From assembly GCA_947625875.1 (NCBI GenBank), contig CANQQG010000014.1:1-48386 (forward strand): a stretch of 48,386 nt of DNA. Reading direction: 5' to 3'. Positions 32,614 to 42,080 of the stretch are shown piece after piece (the stretch's first letter is position 1; every line of letters starts with the position of its first letter). A program made the position numbers and the translations under genes. Under the pieces are notes generated by a model. It had not been told where the DNA came from. It saw only the letters and a program-made list of their open reading frames with translations, and did no database searches. The stretch comes from an uncultured Lachnospiraceae bacterium. Lineage in GTDB: Bacteria > Bacillota > Clostridia > Lachnospirales > Lachnospiraceae.

Positions 32614-35466
32614 TCAATCAACAATTTCCACATCAATCCAGTCGGTACTGTCCATTGGCTGTTCCAGAGGGTTTGCTACAAAATCTCCCCCTTCTGCTTG
32701 GTATTTAATCTTCATCTCACCTGAAAAATCATCCGGCAGATTTAGGTGCTTGAGACTATCAGTCTCAATACTCAAAACACTATCGTCATGACCATAATTT
32801 CCACGCAAACGGCACTCTTTTCCATCGACCTGCACAACAAAATTACAAGCAGAGCCACTGGACCTACCGCCCAAACTGCCATCATTTATATTCATCACCA
32901 GCCTTTTCTGGTTCTTAAAATATGAAGCCGAAACAACTACGGGCTTTTCATATATCTCCAAATCAGCAATTTCTACCGGCTGCCACGGGTCAAATGCCAT
33001 ATCATATAATTCTTCCCCCTCCGTCGGTTTCACAAGAATGGTATGCCCAGTTCCTGTCAACCCCAAATCTTTACAATTAATCTCTATATACATCTGTGCC
33101 ACACCATAAACAAGCTTTACTGTATTTATCTTTTCAGATGTCAAACTATAAGACTGACCATCAATCTCAACTACTAACTGTTTTTTTGCTGCCGTAAAAA
33201 TGTCAGTATTGCCTTTCGGAATAATCGCCGGTACCGCAAAATACGCACACTGCCCGTCTTCTGAAATACCATAGTGATTTGTCGGATTAACATCTTTCAC
33301 CCTCAAAATTTCCTGACCAGAAATATTGTTTACCTGATTTGGTATATTGGCCGTATCCTGCAATGCATTTTTCTCCGGCTTCTGATAATAAAAATAATAC
33401 GGTCCTTCACCGGTCAATTTCTGTCCCGGTTCCAGCGTAAGTTCAACCAATCCATGATTCATAAGAACGGCATCTTTTACTGCAACTGCAGATGCCGTTG
33501 CCACAGTCACGCCTTTTATATCACGTACCGTAAAGCACTCTGCATCCGGCGTTGAATTTAAATCAAATTTCTTGACACAATAAGCATACAGCTTATCCCC
33601 TGCCTGATTACGGTATATAAACCGCAGATATGGTGCCAGAAAGCTCTGCTGTATATCACCATCCACTTTTGTTTTCGTTGGTACGGAAGAAAGCTTCTCA
33701 TCCGCATCCTTTACCACACTATATATTACAATTCCCTCATTCAAACCGGAATACAAAAAATATGTACCGGAATGTTCCTGAGCATCCGTAATCCTGAAAT
33801 AATCAATATCCAATGCACTTACCGGCTCATGTGGATTTTCCGCCGCAATACCAAGATGCCCATGCAGCACCGCTGTTGTGTCCGTATCCGAATCAACATT
33901 TACGTCCGATACAATATTATAAATCTCCGCAGGCTTCTCCTCAGAAGCCACACCCTCTTTCAATTTATAGATGACCTTCAGTTCCTTAGTTTCCTGATTC
34001 ATCTCTATCTTCGGATACCCTTCCGCAAAACGTTCATCCCTTTGATATGTAGTCTGCGGAACACTGCCGCTGCCACCTTCACCGCTGCCGGAACCGCCCG
34101 TGCTGCCACCCGCACTGCTACCAGAACCGCTTGTGCTGCTGCCGCCTGCGCTGTCACCCGTACTGCTACCAGAACCGCCTGTGCTGCTGCCGCCCGCACT
34201 GCTACCAGAACCGCCTGTGCTGCTGCCGCCTGCGCTGTCACCCGCACTGCTACCAGAACCGCCTGTGCTGCTGCCGCCTACGCTGCCACCCGCACTGCTA
34301 CCGGAACCGCCTGTGCTACTGCCATTCGTACTACTACCGGAATCGCTGCCACTGCTCTGACCGCCCGTACTGCTATCGCCCGAATTCTGTCCGCCTGCCG
34401 GTTCTTTTATTTCCCCGTTGACAACCGTGTTCTTTATGCCATCTTTTACTGTTACATTCTCTGGGTCAAGGTTCGCCATATCGATTACGGTATTTTCCGC
34501 AGCGACTGACACCGCATCCACTTTTCCCGCGCCTGTTATCTTTGCACCGTCCGCGCTGATCACCAGCTTGGAAATCGCACTCTTTTCATCAGCGTTTACT
34601 GTAACATTTTTGGCACTCTTCTGTACGGATACACGCTTTACATCTGCGCCGCTCAGATTCACGTTCAGGTCTGAACCTTCGACAACGACGCTGCCAGCCG
34701 CCCCGACGATCATCACATCATTCGAGCCGTCATTGATATAGATCATGGAAACTTTCGCGTCCCCCTGTATTTTCAGGCTCACTTCGTTATACACCTGACG
34801 CAGGATGATCTGAGAAAGACTTGAAGTCCCTTTAATAATGACAGAGTTTTTGCCACCCCCGCGGATGACCGTTACGCCTGTCACTTTTACATTCTCCAGC
34901 GTCACTTCCTTATCCGCAACGCCATCCCCGATAATCAGGTTTCCATCGACCGTCACATTTTTCAGCGTTACGCCCGGACGGTTGACAATCACATTCCCCG
35001 TCTTTACTTTTGAAGTGGACCGGCTGATCACATTCGGGATTCTGGCATTTATAAACGCCTGCAACTGCGATTTTGTCATACGCGCATTCGCCTTTTTCCC
35101 GCCAAGAATGCCGGACTTTGAAATCCCTGTCACCCTCGACAAAATAACCGATACATAATTATAAGTCGCTTTTATTTCAGGTCCCAGTTTCCCCGCCTTT
35201 GTCGGCTGGATCAGACCGGCGCGCATGGCGATCGCCATATCCTTATAATAAGGATCCGTCTTCTTTACATCTGTTACATTTTTGATCTTTTTTGTCGTCT
35301 TCGCAGCGCCGGTCAGCTGATTGATCGCTGTAACCACATCCGCGCGCGTTGCGTAAACCTTTTTCGCTTTTGCCTGTGCCTGTCCCGTTCCTGTAAATAC
35401 AGTGCCTGTAAAACATAGCGCCGCGGTAAGGACCATGCAAAGCAGTTTTCTGATCTGTTTTTCCAT
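32614..35466 (-). CDS. Large secreted surface protein with beta-helix and Ser/Gly repeats
   Basis: A 950-residue protein. Signal peptide about 1-33 (LLCMVLTAALCFTGTVF, then QAQAKA). Residues about 38-135 resemble a divergent S-layer-homology-like region (YATRADVVTAINQLTG, YYKDMAIAMRAGLI). Residues about 150-350 hold short repeated strands (NVIVNRPGVTLKNVTVDGN, EVTLENVKVTGVTVIRGGG) like a right-handed beta-helix. About 357-469 is a Ser/Gly/Thr-rich repeat linker. The last 480 residues are beta-rich and unrecognised. ATG 35466 has AGGAGG just upstream. It likely sits on the cell wall. Codon use is AT-richer in the C-terminal half than in most neighbours. Confidence 0.78.
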   Translation of the reverse strand: MEKQIRKLLCMVLTAALCFTGTVFTGTGQAQAKAKKVYATRADVVTAINQLTGAAKTTKKIKNVTDVKKTDPYYKDMAIAMRAGLIQPTKAGKLGPEIKATYNYVSVILSRVTGISKSGILGGKKANARMTKSQLQAFINARIPNVISRSTSKVKTGNVIVNRPGVTLKNVTVDGNLIIGDGVADKEVTLENVKVTGVTVIRGGGKNSVIIKGTSSLSQIILRQVYNEVSLKIQGDAKVSMIYINDGSNDVMIVGAAGSVVVEGSDLNVNLSGADVKRVSVQKSAKNVTVNADEKSAISKLVISADGAKITGAGKVDAVSVAAENTVIDMANLDPENVTVKDGIKNTVVNGEIKEPAGGQNSGDSSTGGQSSGSDSGSSTNGSSTGGSGSSAGGSVGGSSTGGSGSSAGDSAGGSSTGGSGSSAGGSSTGGSGSSTGDSAGGSSTSGSGSSAGGSTGGSGSGEGGSGSVPQTTYQRDERFAEGYPKIEMNQETKELKVIYKLKEGVASEEKPAEIYNIVSDVNVDSDTDTTAVLHGHLGIAAENPHEPVSALDIDYFRITDAQEHSGTYFLYSGLNEGIVIYSVVKDADEKLSSVPTKTKVDGDIQQSFLAPYLRFIYRNQAGDKLYAYCVKKFDLNSTPDAECFTVRDIKGVTVATASAVAVKDAVLMNHGLVELTLEPGQKLTGEGPYYFYYQKPEKNALQDTANIPNQVNNISGQEILRVKDVNPTNHYGISEDGQCAYFAVPAIIPKGNTDIFTAAKKQLVVEIDGQSYSLTSEKINTVKLVYGVAQMYIEINCKDLGLTGTGHTILVKPTEGEELYDMAFDPWQPVEIADLEIYEKPVVVSASYFKNQKRLVMNINDGSLGGRSSGSACNFVVQVDGKECRLRGNYGHDDSVLSIETDSLKHLNLPDDFSGEMKIKYQAEGGDFVANPLEQPMDSTDWIDVEIVD
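34060..34395 (-). repeat. Ser/Gly-rich coding tandem repeats
   Basis: Units encoding GGSSTGGSGSSAG and GDSAGGSSTGGSGS variants recur about eight times, with near-identical DNA. It is a flexible linker inside the surface protein and is likely to vary in length by slippage. Confidence 0.85.
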
Positions 35467-35518
35467 TTTCTTCCTCCTTAAATTTTCAGCACATATTTTT
35501 GTGCCATATTTATTGTTC

Positions 35519-35650
35519 TTATGCCGCCGCAAGTAATGCTTTTACTGCTGCACCCTGCGGGCAGTCCTGGAACCTTCTTACTACGATTTCTGCCTCTTTA
35601 CCAGCCCTCGCAATGACAGCGGCTTTTATATTTTCGCTCCATTCGCGCTT
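35519..35650 (-). pseudogene. Orphan 43-codon coding-like fragment
   Basis: The minus-strand frame ending at TAA 35521-35519 encodes KREWSENIKAAVIARAGKEA and then EIVVRRFQDCPQGAAVKALL, which looks like real helical protein. It is bounded upstream by TAG (35653-35651) and has no ATG, GTG or TTG start of use. It lies 52 bases before the surface-protein start. It could be the tail of a lost gene; I do not recognise the family. Confidence 0.35.
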
Positions 35651-35948
35651 CTATATGTCTCTTTCTGGCACTATTCATGCTTCTTTTTTCAGTTATAACA
35701 TGAAACCGAAAATTTGTCTATATTATTTTCATTCTAAGCGACCATATACAAATACCAGCAACATGAACGCTTTTTACAAGCCATTTCCGTATTAATCGTA
35801 TTTCTCTTTTCAGCCATTACACAAAGCAGAAAATTTACCCGCTTTTTGTGAATCTTGCATAAGAAAATAAACCGTCGTTTATCCAATACAGGCATATGGC
35901 AAAAATTCTTTTTTATACCAATCACAATTTGTTTATTACTATATTTTT

Positions 35949-35979
35949 TATAGTTATAGAATATTATACTGCAACTATA
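35949..35979 (+). promoter_or_regulatory. Inverted repeat before the XRE gene
   Basis: TATAGTT (35949-35955) and AACTATA (35973-35979) frame an AT-rich stretch with TATTATACT, a likely -10. It is 40-70 bases before the XRE start and may be its own operator. The surrounding 35651-36019 is very AT-rich and otherwise shows no gene. Confidence 0.4.
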
Positions 35980-36019
35980 CAAATATTACAATAAGAAAAT
36001 AAAAAACGGGGGAATTCAG

Positions 36020-36337
36020 ATGCAGCAGCTGGATTTTGCATTCATTGGACAACGGATAAAAGAAGTGCGGACAGAAAAAAAACTGACTCAGGAAAAGCTC
36101 GCCGAGATTACGGATGTAAATGTTTCGCACATCAGCAATATAGAAACCAACAAAGTAAAAGTTTCTCTTACTCTGCTGGTCCAGATTTGCAATGCATTGG
36201 ATATTACGCTGGATTACCTGTTAGAAAATGAATATCACGCCCCTGTTTCCGTTACCGAAAAAGAATTGCTGAATGTCATCAAGGATATGAAAAAGGAAAA
36301 GCAGGAAACACTGCTTCGAATCGCGAAGGTCCTATAA
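36020..36337 (+). CDS. XRE-family transcriptional regulator
   Basis: A 105-residue DNA-binding protein. Residues about 9-64 form the Cro/CI helix-turn-helix: IGQRIKEVRTEKKLTQEKLA, NVSHISNIETNKVKVSL, LVQICNALDITLDYLL. The C-terminal 40 residues are a charged helix (DMKKEKQETLLRIAKVL) that may dimerise. GGGGGAA precedes the ATG. It is a single AT-rich gene, on the opposite strand to its neighbours on both sides. Its targets are unknown; the nearby surface-protein gene and its own promoter are candidates. Confidence 0.87.
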   Translation: MQQLDFAFIGQRIKEVRTEKKLTQEKLAEITDVNVSHISNIETNKVKVSLTLLVQICNALDITLDYLLENEYHAPVSVTEKELLNVIKDMKKEKQETLLRIAKVL

Positions 36338-36402
36338 TGCCCCGCCTATATAACAAAAATAACAAACAACTCAAACAAACTGCGTATCGCAAATACTTCC
36401 AC

Positions 36403-37218
36403 TTACCGACGCACCGCCAAGCTGTAACAATATGTGCAGAAAAATATCACCGATGCGATGATCACGATCATCGGCCCCGTCGCCACATTTGTAAAATATG
36501 AGACCAGCAGCCCGAAAATACCGGAAAACACAGAAAATATAACAGAAAACAAATGATACTCCCGCATATTTTCAGAAATGTTCCTGGCAGCGGCGGCAGG
36601 CAGGATCAGCAGCGCATTGATCAGCAAAATGCCTACCCACTTAATCGAAAGCATGACAATAAACGCCACCAGGACCGCAAAAAGGTTTTCCATAAACCGC
36701 ACCGGAATATGGCGGCTGACCGCAAGCGTCCGGTGGATGCTCAGCGCATGCAGGCGGTTAAATCCAAGCAGCCAGAACAATGCCGTAACGATAAGAACCG
36801 CCGCCAGATACCGGATTTCTTTTGGGGTAATGCTCAGCACGTCGCCCACGAGCAGGCTCGAATATTTGCTGAAATTGCCGCCTTTTGACAAAATGGCAAG
36901 CCCAACCGCAATGCTGCCGCTCGAAAAAACAGAGATCACCGTATCTGTCGCCGCCGTATTCGTGCTGCTGATCTTATTCAGCAGCAGCGCAAAGACAACG
37001 GCAAACAGCAGCATCGAGACGTCGGTATCCCGAATGCCGCATACAACGCCGACCGCAATCCCCGTCAGCGCGGAATGTCCCAGCGCATCCGAAAAAAAGG
37101 CCATTTTACGGTTTACGATCATCGTCCCCAGAATGCCAAACAAAGGCGTAATGAGCAACATGGCCACAAACGCATTGCGCATAAACCCGTACTGCAGCCA
37201 TTCGGTAAAAAGACTCAT
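36403..37218 (-). CDS. Metal ABC transporter permease (zinc/manganese type)
   Basis: A 271-residue ABC-3 family permease with about eight membrane segments. Marks include MIVNRKMAFFSDALGHSALT, GNFSKYSSLLVGDVLSIT and IKWVGILLINALLILPAAAA, which are typical of ZnuB/MntB/AdcB proteins. It is the last gene of a substrate-binding protein, ATPase, permease set and lies five bases after the ATPase gene. Zinc versus manganese cannot be told from the permease alone. Confidence 0.92.
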   Translation of the reverse strand: MSLFTEWLQYGFMRNAFVAMLLITPLFGILGTMIVNRKMAFFSDALGHSALTGIAVGVVCGIRDTDVSMLLFAVVFALLLNKISSTNTAATDTVISVFSSGSIAVGLAILSKGGNFSKYSSLLVGDVLSITPKEIRYLAAVLIVTALFWLLGFNRLHALSIHRTLAVSRHIPVRFMENLFAVLVAFIVMLSIKWVGILLINALLILPAAAARNISENMREYHLFSVIFSVFSGIFGLLVSYFTNVATGPMIVIIASVIFFCTYCYSLAVRR

Positions 37219-37223
37219 TTCCC

Positions 37224-37964
37224 TTACACCTCCATCTTTCCAAATACCTGTGCAAACGCATCGCTCTGATATACCTTTTTTGCGGTTCCCTGTATCAGGA
37301 TCGTTTTATCAAGCAGGATCACATGGTCGGCATATTTTTTTACATAATCCAGGTCATGGGAGATCAGGATAGCCGCAAGGTCAAAATGCTCTTTTAACCG
37401 CGTGATCAGGCGGTAAAACAGATCCATGCCGTTTTTATCTATGCCGGAAACAGGTTCATCGAGCAGCAGCAGGTTCGGCTCATCCATCACCGCCAGGGAC
37501 AGCAGCACACGCTGCAGCTCCCCGCCGGAAAGCCTGCATACCTGCTGGTCGATCAGATGCTCCGCCTCAAATACCCGCAGGCTCTCTCTGATCTCCCCGT
37601 ACAGCTTTCTCTTTTTGGGAAGGAACACCGGATAATTCGACGCATAACCCGCGATTAAATCATAAACGCTGACCGGCGTCTGCTTTTCGATATTCAGCGC
37701 CTGCGGCACATATCCCATGCGCAGCTTCCGTATACGCCCGTCTTCGCGGTCCTTAAATTCAATTTTTCCGGTATGCGGGATCTCGCCGAGCATCGCCCTG
37801 ATCAGGGTCGATTTCCCGGCGCCGTTTTTTCCAATGACCGCATTCAGCGTCCCGCAGTGGATATGCAGGTTAATATCCGTAAGGATCTCCTGCTCTCCCA
37901 TTTTTACGCCCAGATGTTGTACGCGGATACAATGCAGCCCGCAGGGCCTGACCAATTTGCGCAC
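37224..37964 (-). CDS. Metal ABC transporter ATP-binding protein
   Basis: A 246-residue ATPase with Walker A IGKNGAGKSTL, Q-loop YVPQALN, signature LSGGELQRV, Walker B LLLLDEPVSGID and switch ISHDLDYV. Sequence and context match ZnuC/AdcC. It has a 20-residue N-terminal lead (MRKLVRPCGLHC) before the domain starts. Ten bases separate it from the binding-protein gene upstream and five from the permease downstream, so the three form one transcription unit. Confidence 0.93.
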   Translation of the reverse strand: MRKLVRPCGLHCIRVQHLGVKMGEQEILTDINLHIHCGTLNAVIGKNGAGKSTLIRAMLGEIPHTGKIEFKDREDGRIRKLRMGYVPQALNIEKQTPVSVYDLIAGYASNYPVFLPKKRKLYGEIRESLRVFEAEHLIDQQVCRLSGGELQRVLLSLAVMDEPNLLLLDEPVSGIDKNGMDLFYRLITRLKEHFDLAAILISHDLDYVKKYADHVILLDKTILIQGTAKKVYQSDAFAQVFGKMEV

Positions 37965-37974
37965 ATTCTCCTCC

Positions 37975-38871
37975 TTACTGCGAAAAAGCTTCCTCCAAAA
38001 GATCCAGGTTATGCTCCATCGCTTTTAAATAACTGTCCGCTTCATAACTGCCGCGCGTACAGGTATCCAGATAGACCGCTTCTGCGTCCGTTTCCGCCTG
38101 TATGGCATCACACATCTCTTTCCCATAAAGCTCCTCCGCCAGAATCAGCCGAACGCCATCCTCTTTCACCAGCCGGATCACGTCCGCCGTTTCGCCCGCG
38201 CTGACCTGGCGTTCCTCATCCAGATCAAGCGTGCCGGCAACCGTAAGCCCCAGATCTTCCGCCACATAAGCGAACGCTTCATGAAAAAGGATCACGCCGT
38301 TCACACCCGCTGCAGACGGCAATATCTGCCGCTGTTTTTGCAGCAGTTCCCGCAGACGGGCCAGATATGCGCCGCAATTATCCTGATACTGCCGCGCATT
38401 CGCCGCATCCAGTTCCGCAAGCGCATCCGCAATCGTCTGTACCTGAACCATATAATCCGGAATGCTCATCCATGCATGCGCATTATCGTCCGGCAGATCA
38501 ATACGTTCACATGCATTGACGACCGCAAGCGACGGATACTGGCTGCCGACGTCGGATAAAAAGCTCTCGATCCCGCCGCCGTTTACCACAAATACGTCCG
38601 CGCGGGAGAGTTTTTTCATATCGGCGGCCGTAAGCTGATAGTCATGCAGGCATCCCGTCTGCGGCTCGCTCAGATTTTCCAGCGATACGCCGCTGCAGCC
38701 GCCTGTAATGTTGAGCGCCGCGATATACATCGGATAAAAAGACGTGACGACACGAAACTGCCGCTCCCCCGCCCCCTGCCGTTCATAACGGACATACGCG
38801 CCCGTCAGCAGGCTCCCTGTCAAAAGCAGGGAAAGCAGCATAACCGTTACAAACACATATTTATTTCGCAT
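37975..38871 (-). CDS. Zinc-type ABC transporter substrate-binding protein
   Basis: A 298-residue cluster A-I (ZnuA-like) binding protein. Metal-ligand regions are seen: CLHDYQLTAADMKKL, NAHAWMS and FHEAFAYVAEDLGL supply His, and an acidic or Glu ligand may lie in LAEEL. It has an N-terminal hydrophobic segment (VTVMLLSLLLTGSLLTGA), but where a lipobox Cys is expected after LLTG there is Ala, so it seems membrane-anchored by its signal or released rather than lipidated. The usual His-rich loop is absent. Its start overlaps the engB end by eleven bases. Confidence 0.87.
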   Translation of the reverse strand: MRNKYVFVTVMLLSLLLTGSLLTGAYVRYERQGAGERQFRVVTSFYPMYIAALNITGGCSGVSLENLSEPQTGCLHDYQLTAADMKKLSRADVFVVNGGGIESFLSDVGSQYPSLAVVNACERIDLPDDNAHAWMSIPDYMVQVQTIADALAELDAANARQYQDNCGAYLARLRELLQKQRQILPSAAGVNGVILFHEAFAYVAEDLGLTVAGTLDLDEERQVSAGETADVIRLVKEDGVRLILAEELYGKEMCDAIQAETDAEAVYLDTCTRGSYEADSYLKAMEHNLDLLEEAFSQ

Positions 38872-39496
38872 TGCCGCCTCCGCCTTCCGGCTTCTTTTTT
38901 TCCGGCTCCTCCCATCCGATCAGGCCATCCACCATTTGCCAGATCTCTTCTTTTCCCAGCCTCGTCTGTGCGGAAAACGGAATCAGGATATCCTCCGCTT
39001 TCATTCCCAGTCCGTCCCTTACTTCCTGCAGGCATTTTTGCACCTGGCTTTTTTTCAGCTTATCATGTTTGGTCGCGACCACGATCGGCCGGTATCCCTG
39101 GTAGACGATCCAGTCATACATCTGCCTGTCGTTCGCGGACGGCCGGTGGCGGATATCCACCAGCAGAAATACCGCCTTTAACTGTTTTGACTTATGGAGA
39201 TAACGCTCGACCATCTTGCCCCACTTCGCGCGCTCCGACTCCGGCACATTCGCATACCCATATCCCGGCAGGTCAACCAGATACATCGCCTGATTAATAT
39301 TATAAAAATTAATCGTCTGCGTCTTCCCCGGCTTTGAAGAGATCCGCGCCAGGGATTTCCGGTTCATCAGCGTATTGATCAGCGAGGACTTCCCTACATT
39401 TGACTTTCCCGCAAACGCGACCTCCGGCAGCCGGTTATCCGGCACTTTGCTCGTTATCCCGCATACAATTTCAAGTTCCACATTTTTAATTACCAT
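38861..39496 (-). CDS. engB: Ribosome biogenesis GTP-binding protein EngB/YsxC
   Basis: A 211-residue TRAFAC GTPase needed for large ribosomal subunit assembly. Motifs are G1 GKSNVGKSS (30-38), G2 region PGKTQT, G3 DLPGYG, G4 TKHDK and G5 SAQT. The C-terminus has a Lys/Pro/Gly tail (EEPEKKKPEGGGGNAK). It follows lon by 114 bases and overlaps the zinc-binding protein gene by eleven, which ties metal uptake to a ribosome-assembly gene in one unit. Confidence 0.95.
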   Translation of the reverse strand: MVIKNVELEIVCGITSKVPDNRLPEVAFAGKSNVGKSSLINTLMNRKSLARISSKPGKTQTINFYNINQAMYLVDLPGYGYANVPESERAKWGKMVERYLHKSKQLKAVFLLVDIRHRPSANDRQMYDWIVYQGYRPIVVATKHDKLKKSQVQKCLQEVRDGLGMKAEDILIPFSAQTRLGKEEIWQMVDGLIGWEEPEKKKPEGGGGNAK

Positions 39497-39610
39497 TTTC
39501 TATCTCCTGTTCTGTATTCCGGCGCACACATTCGCCAGACGTTCGGCTTTCCCTTAGAAATATCAGACGCCGTCCGGCAAATCCTCCGGCGGACAGTGAC
39601 CGCACCAAAC

Positions 39611-41935
39611 TTAGGAAACAAGCGCGATACGCAAAACCTCCTTCAGCTGCCCCACCGGCACGACCTTCATGCCCTTTGTGATCTCTGCATCAATTTCAGA
39701 CAGATCTTTCTTATTTTTTTTCGGGATGCACACCACGCGGATCCCCGCTGTCTTTGCCGCAAGTAGTTTTTCTTTCAGGCCGCCGATCGGAAGCACCCTG
39801 CCCCGCAGCGTGATCTCCCCTGTCATTGCCACATCCGCGCGCACTGCGATACCCGTAACCGCAGATAACAGCGCAGTCGCCATTGTTATTCCGGCGGACG
39901 GCCCGTCTTTTGGCGTCGCGCCCTCCGGGATATGGATATGGATATCGTGCTTTGCAAAATAATCATCCGCGATCCTGTACTCTTCGCTTAAAGCGCGCAC
40001 ACAGCTCAATGCAGCCATGGCGGATTCCTTCATCACGTCGCCGAGCTTTCCGGTCAGCTTCATCTCGCCTTTGCCCGGCATCGTATTGACCTCGACCTCA
40101 AGCGTGACGCCGCCCACGCTCGTCCATGCCAGCCCGCGCACAATGCCGACTTCGTCCTTTTCATTAATGCCGTCCTCCGTATAACGGGCAATGCCCAGAT
40201 ATTTCTCCAGATTGCTCCCTGTTATGCGGACGCTTTCCTTTTTCTTTTCATAAATTTCTCTTGCCGCTTTCCTGCACACCGCGCCAATGCGCCTCTCCAG
40301 GCTCCGCACGCCCGCCTCCCTCGTATAGCCGCTGATTATGCGGGCGAGCGCTTTATCGCTAAACGAGAGCTGCCCTTCCCGGATGCCGTTTTTCTTCATC
40401 TGCTTGCCGACCAGATGCCGTTTTGCGATATGCAGCTTTTCATTCGCCGTATAGCCGGACACTTCGATCAATTCCATGCGGTCAAGCAGCGGGCGCGGAA
40501 TATTCGAAGCGTCATTTGCCGTTGCGATAAACAGCGCCTCCGACAGATCCACCGGCGCTTCCACGTAGTGGTCGCGGAATTTACTGTTCTGCTCGCTGTC
40601 AAGCACTTCCAGCAATGCGGATGCCGGATCGCCCCTGAAATCGCCGCTCATCTTATCGATCTCATCCAACAGCATAAGCGGATTGTTCACGCCCGCGCTT
40701 TTCAGCCCTGCAATAATGCGCCCCGGCATCGCGCCCACATACGTCTTCCTGTGTCCGCGTATCTCCGCTTCGTCGCGCACGCCGCCCAGACAAATCCTGA
40801 TATATTTTTTATCAAGCGCGGCGGCAACTGATTTTGCAATGCTCGTTTTTCCCGTCCCGGGCGGTCCGACCAGGCAGATGATCGGACTGTCTCCCTTGCT
40901 CGTGAGATTGCGGACGGCAAGAAATTCCAGCATCCGCTCCTTTACCTTTTCCAGCCCGTAGTGGTCTTCATTTAAAATGCGCTCCGCATTGGAAATATCC
41001 TTATTGTCCTTTGAACTTTTATTCCATGGCAGATCCAGCAGCGTCTCAATATAGCCGCGGATAACCGCGCTCTCCGATGAACTGACCGGCAGGTTTTTAA
41101 AACGCTCGATCTCTTCATACAGACGTTCTTTGATCTCCTGATCCGCCTCGAGCTGGTCCGTCCTTGCCCTAAATTTCTCAATGTCCGAATCGGTGTTCGT
41201 TTCCCCGAGTTCCTCGCGGATCAGCCGCATCTGCTCGCGCAGGATATAGTCTTTCTGGTTTTTGTCCACCGCGTCCTTTAATTTCCTCTGGAAATCATTT
41301 TTGATCGACATGACTTCTATTTCGTTCAAAAGAATCGACATGAATACCTCGTAACGCTGCGCCAGATTGACCGTCTCCAGCGCCTTCTGCTTCTGCGTAT
41401 AGTGCAGCGGCATACTGTTTACGGCAAAATCAATCAGCGCCTGCACATCCTGAAATTCTTCGGCCTGGCGCACAAACTCCCTGCCTGCGCGCGGATTCAT
41501 GCCGCTGTATTTGCGTATATTTTCTTTCATGCTCATCAGCATGGCTTCATATGCCTGCTGTGGAATCTCCCCGACCGCCTCTTCATCAAAACGGGTCACT
41601 TTCATTTCCAGATACTCCGCATTGTCCAGAAGTTCTTCCAGGCCTGCGCGCTCTATGCCTTCCGCCAGCACACGCACGATATTATTCGGCATTTTGATCA
41701 GCTGCTTGATCGCCGCAATGACGCCGACCGGATAAAGGTCGTCTTTTCCCGGCGTCTCCGCCTCATTATTTTTTACCGTTACCAAAAATATTTTCTCATC
41801 TTTGATCATGGCCTCTTCCACCGCGCGGACGGACTGCTGCCTGCTGATGTCAAAATGGACGATCATGCCCGGAAGCACGACCAGCCCGCGGAGCGGAACT
41901 GCCGGCATTATTTGTGTTAATTCACTTTCACCCAT
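39611..41935 (-). CDS. lon: ATP-dependent protease Lon
   Basis: A 774-residue LonA protease. The N-terminal substrate domain begins with MPAVPLRGLVVLPGMIVHFD; the AAA+ module has Walker A GPPGTGKTSIAKS and Walker B LMLLDEIDKM; the protease domain has the catalytic Ser in DGPSAGITMATAL and Lys in LKEKLLAAKTAGI. It degrades damaged and regulatory proteins in the cytoplasm. Length is usual for the family. It lies after the clpX terminator and before engB, a gene order common in Firmicutes. Confidence 0.97.
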   Translation of the reverse strand: MGESELTQIMPAVPLRGLVVLPGMIVHFDISRQQSVRAVEEAMIKDEKIFLVTVKNNEAETPGKDDLYPVGVIAAIKQLIKMPNNIVRVLAEGIERAGLEELLDNAEYLEMKVTRFDEEAVGEIPQQAYEAMLMSMKENIRKYSGMNPRAGREFVRQAEEFQDVQALIDFAVNSMPLHYTQKQKALETVNLAQRYEVFMSILLNEIEVMSIKNDFQRKLKDAVDKNQKDYILREQMRLIREELGETNTDSDIEKFRARTDQLEADQEIKERLYEEIERFKNLPVSSSESAVIRGYIETLLDLPWNKSSKDNKDISNAERILNEDHYGLEKVKERMLEFLAVRNLTSKGDSPIICLVGPPGTGKTSIAKSVAAALDKKYIRICLGGVRDEAEIRGHRKTYVGAMPGRIIAGLKSAGVNNPLMLLDEIDKMSGDFRGDPASALLEVLDSEQNSKFRDHYVEAPVDLSEALFIATANDASNIPRPLLDRMELIEVSGYTANEKLHIAKRHLVGKQMKKNGIREGQLSFSDKALARIISGYTREAGVRSLERRIGAVCRKAAREIYEKKKESVRITGSNLEKYLGIARYTEDGINEKDEVGIVRGLAWTSVGGVTLEVEVNTMPGKGEMKLTGKLGDVMKESAMAALSCVRALSEEYRIADDYFAKHDIHIHIPEGATPKDGPSAGITMATALLSAVTGIAVRADVAMTGEITLRGRVLPIGGLKEKLLAAKTAGIRVVCIPKKNKKDLSEIDAEITKGMKVVPVGQLKEVLRIALVS

Positions 41936-42019
41936 AACTGTTCCTTCGCTTTTCTATTATCTTATGAACAACTGTGTCCAATAATCTTTAAAACAATCAG
42001 AACGCCAAAACATGCGTAT

Positions 42020-42059
42020 AAAAGAGCTGCCCCGCATACCACCGCGTGCCAGCTCTTTT
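42020..42059 (-). terminator. clpX terminator
   Basis: AAAAGAGCTG (42020-42029) pairs with CAGCTCTTTT (42050-42059), a ten-base stem with T run, 22 bases past the clpX stop; lon therefore probably has its own promoter. Confidence 0.85.
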
Positions 42060-42080
42060 CGCTCCACCATGTTTCCGTTT

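Noticed and set aside
34060-34395. Possible CRISPR-like repeat array
   Set aside because: Repeats are contiguous, without spacers, and in frame inside a surface protein.
35467-35800. Riboswitch upstream of the surface-protein gene
   Set aside because: No class-specific conserved core could be matched by eye; the segment looks like a protein-coding remnant instead.
36403-38871. Zur-type operator for the metal transporter
   Set aside because: The gaps are too short and no convincing dyad is present; the genes probably follow engB transcription.
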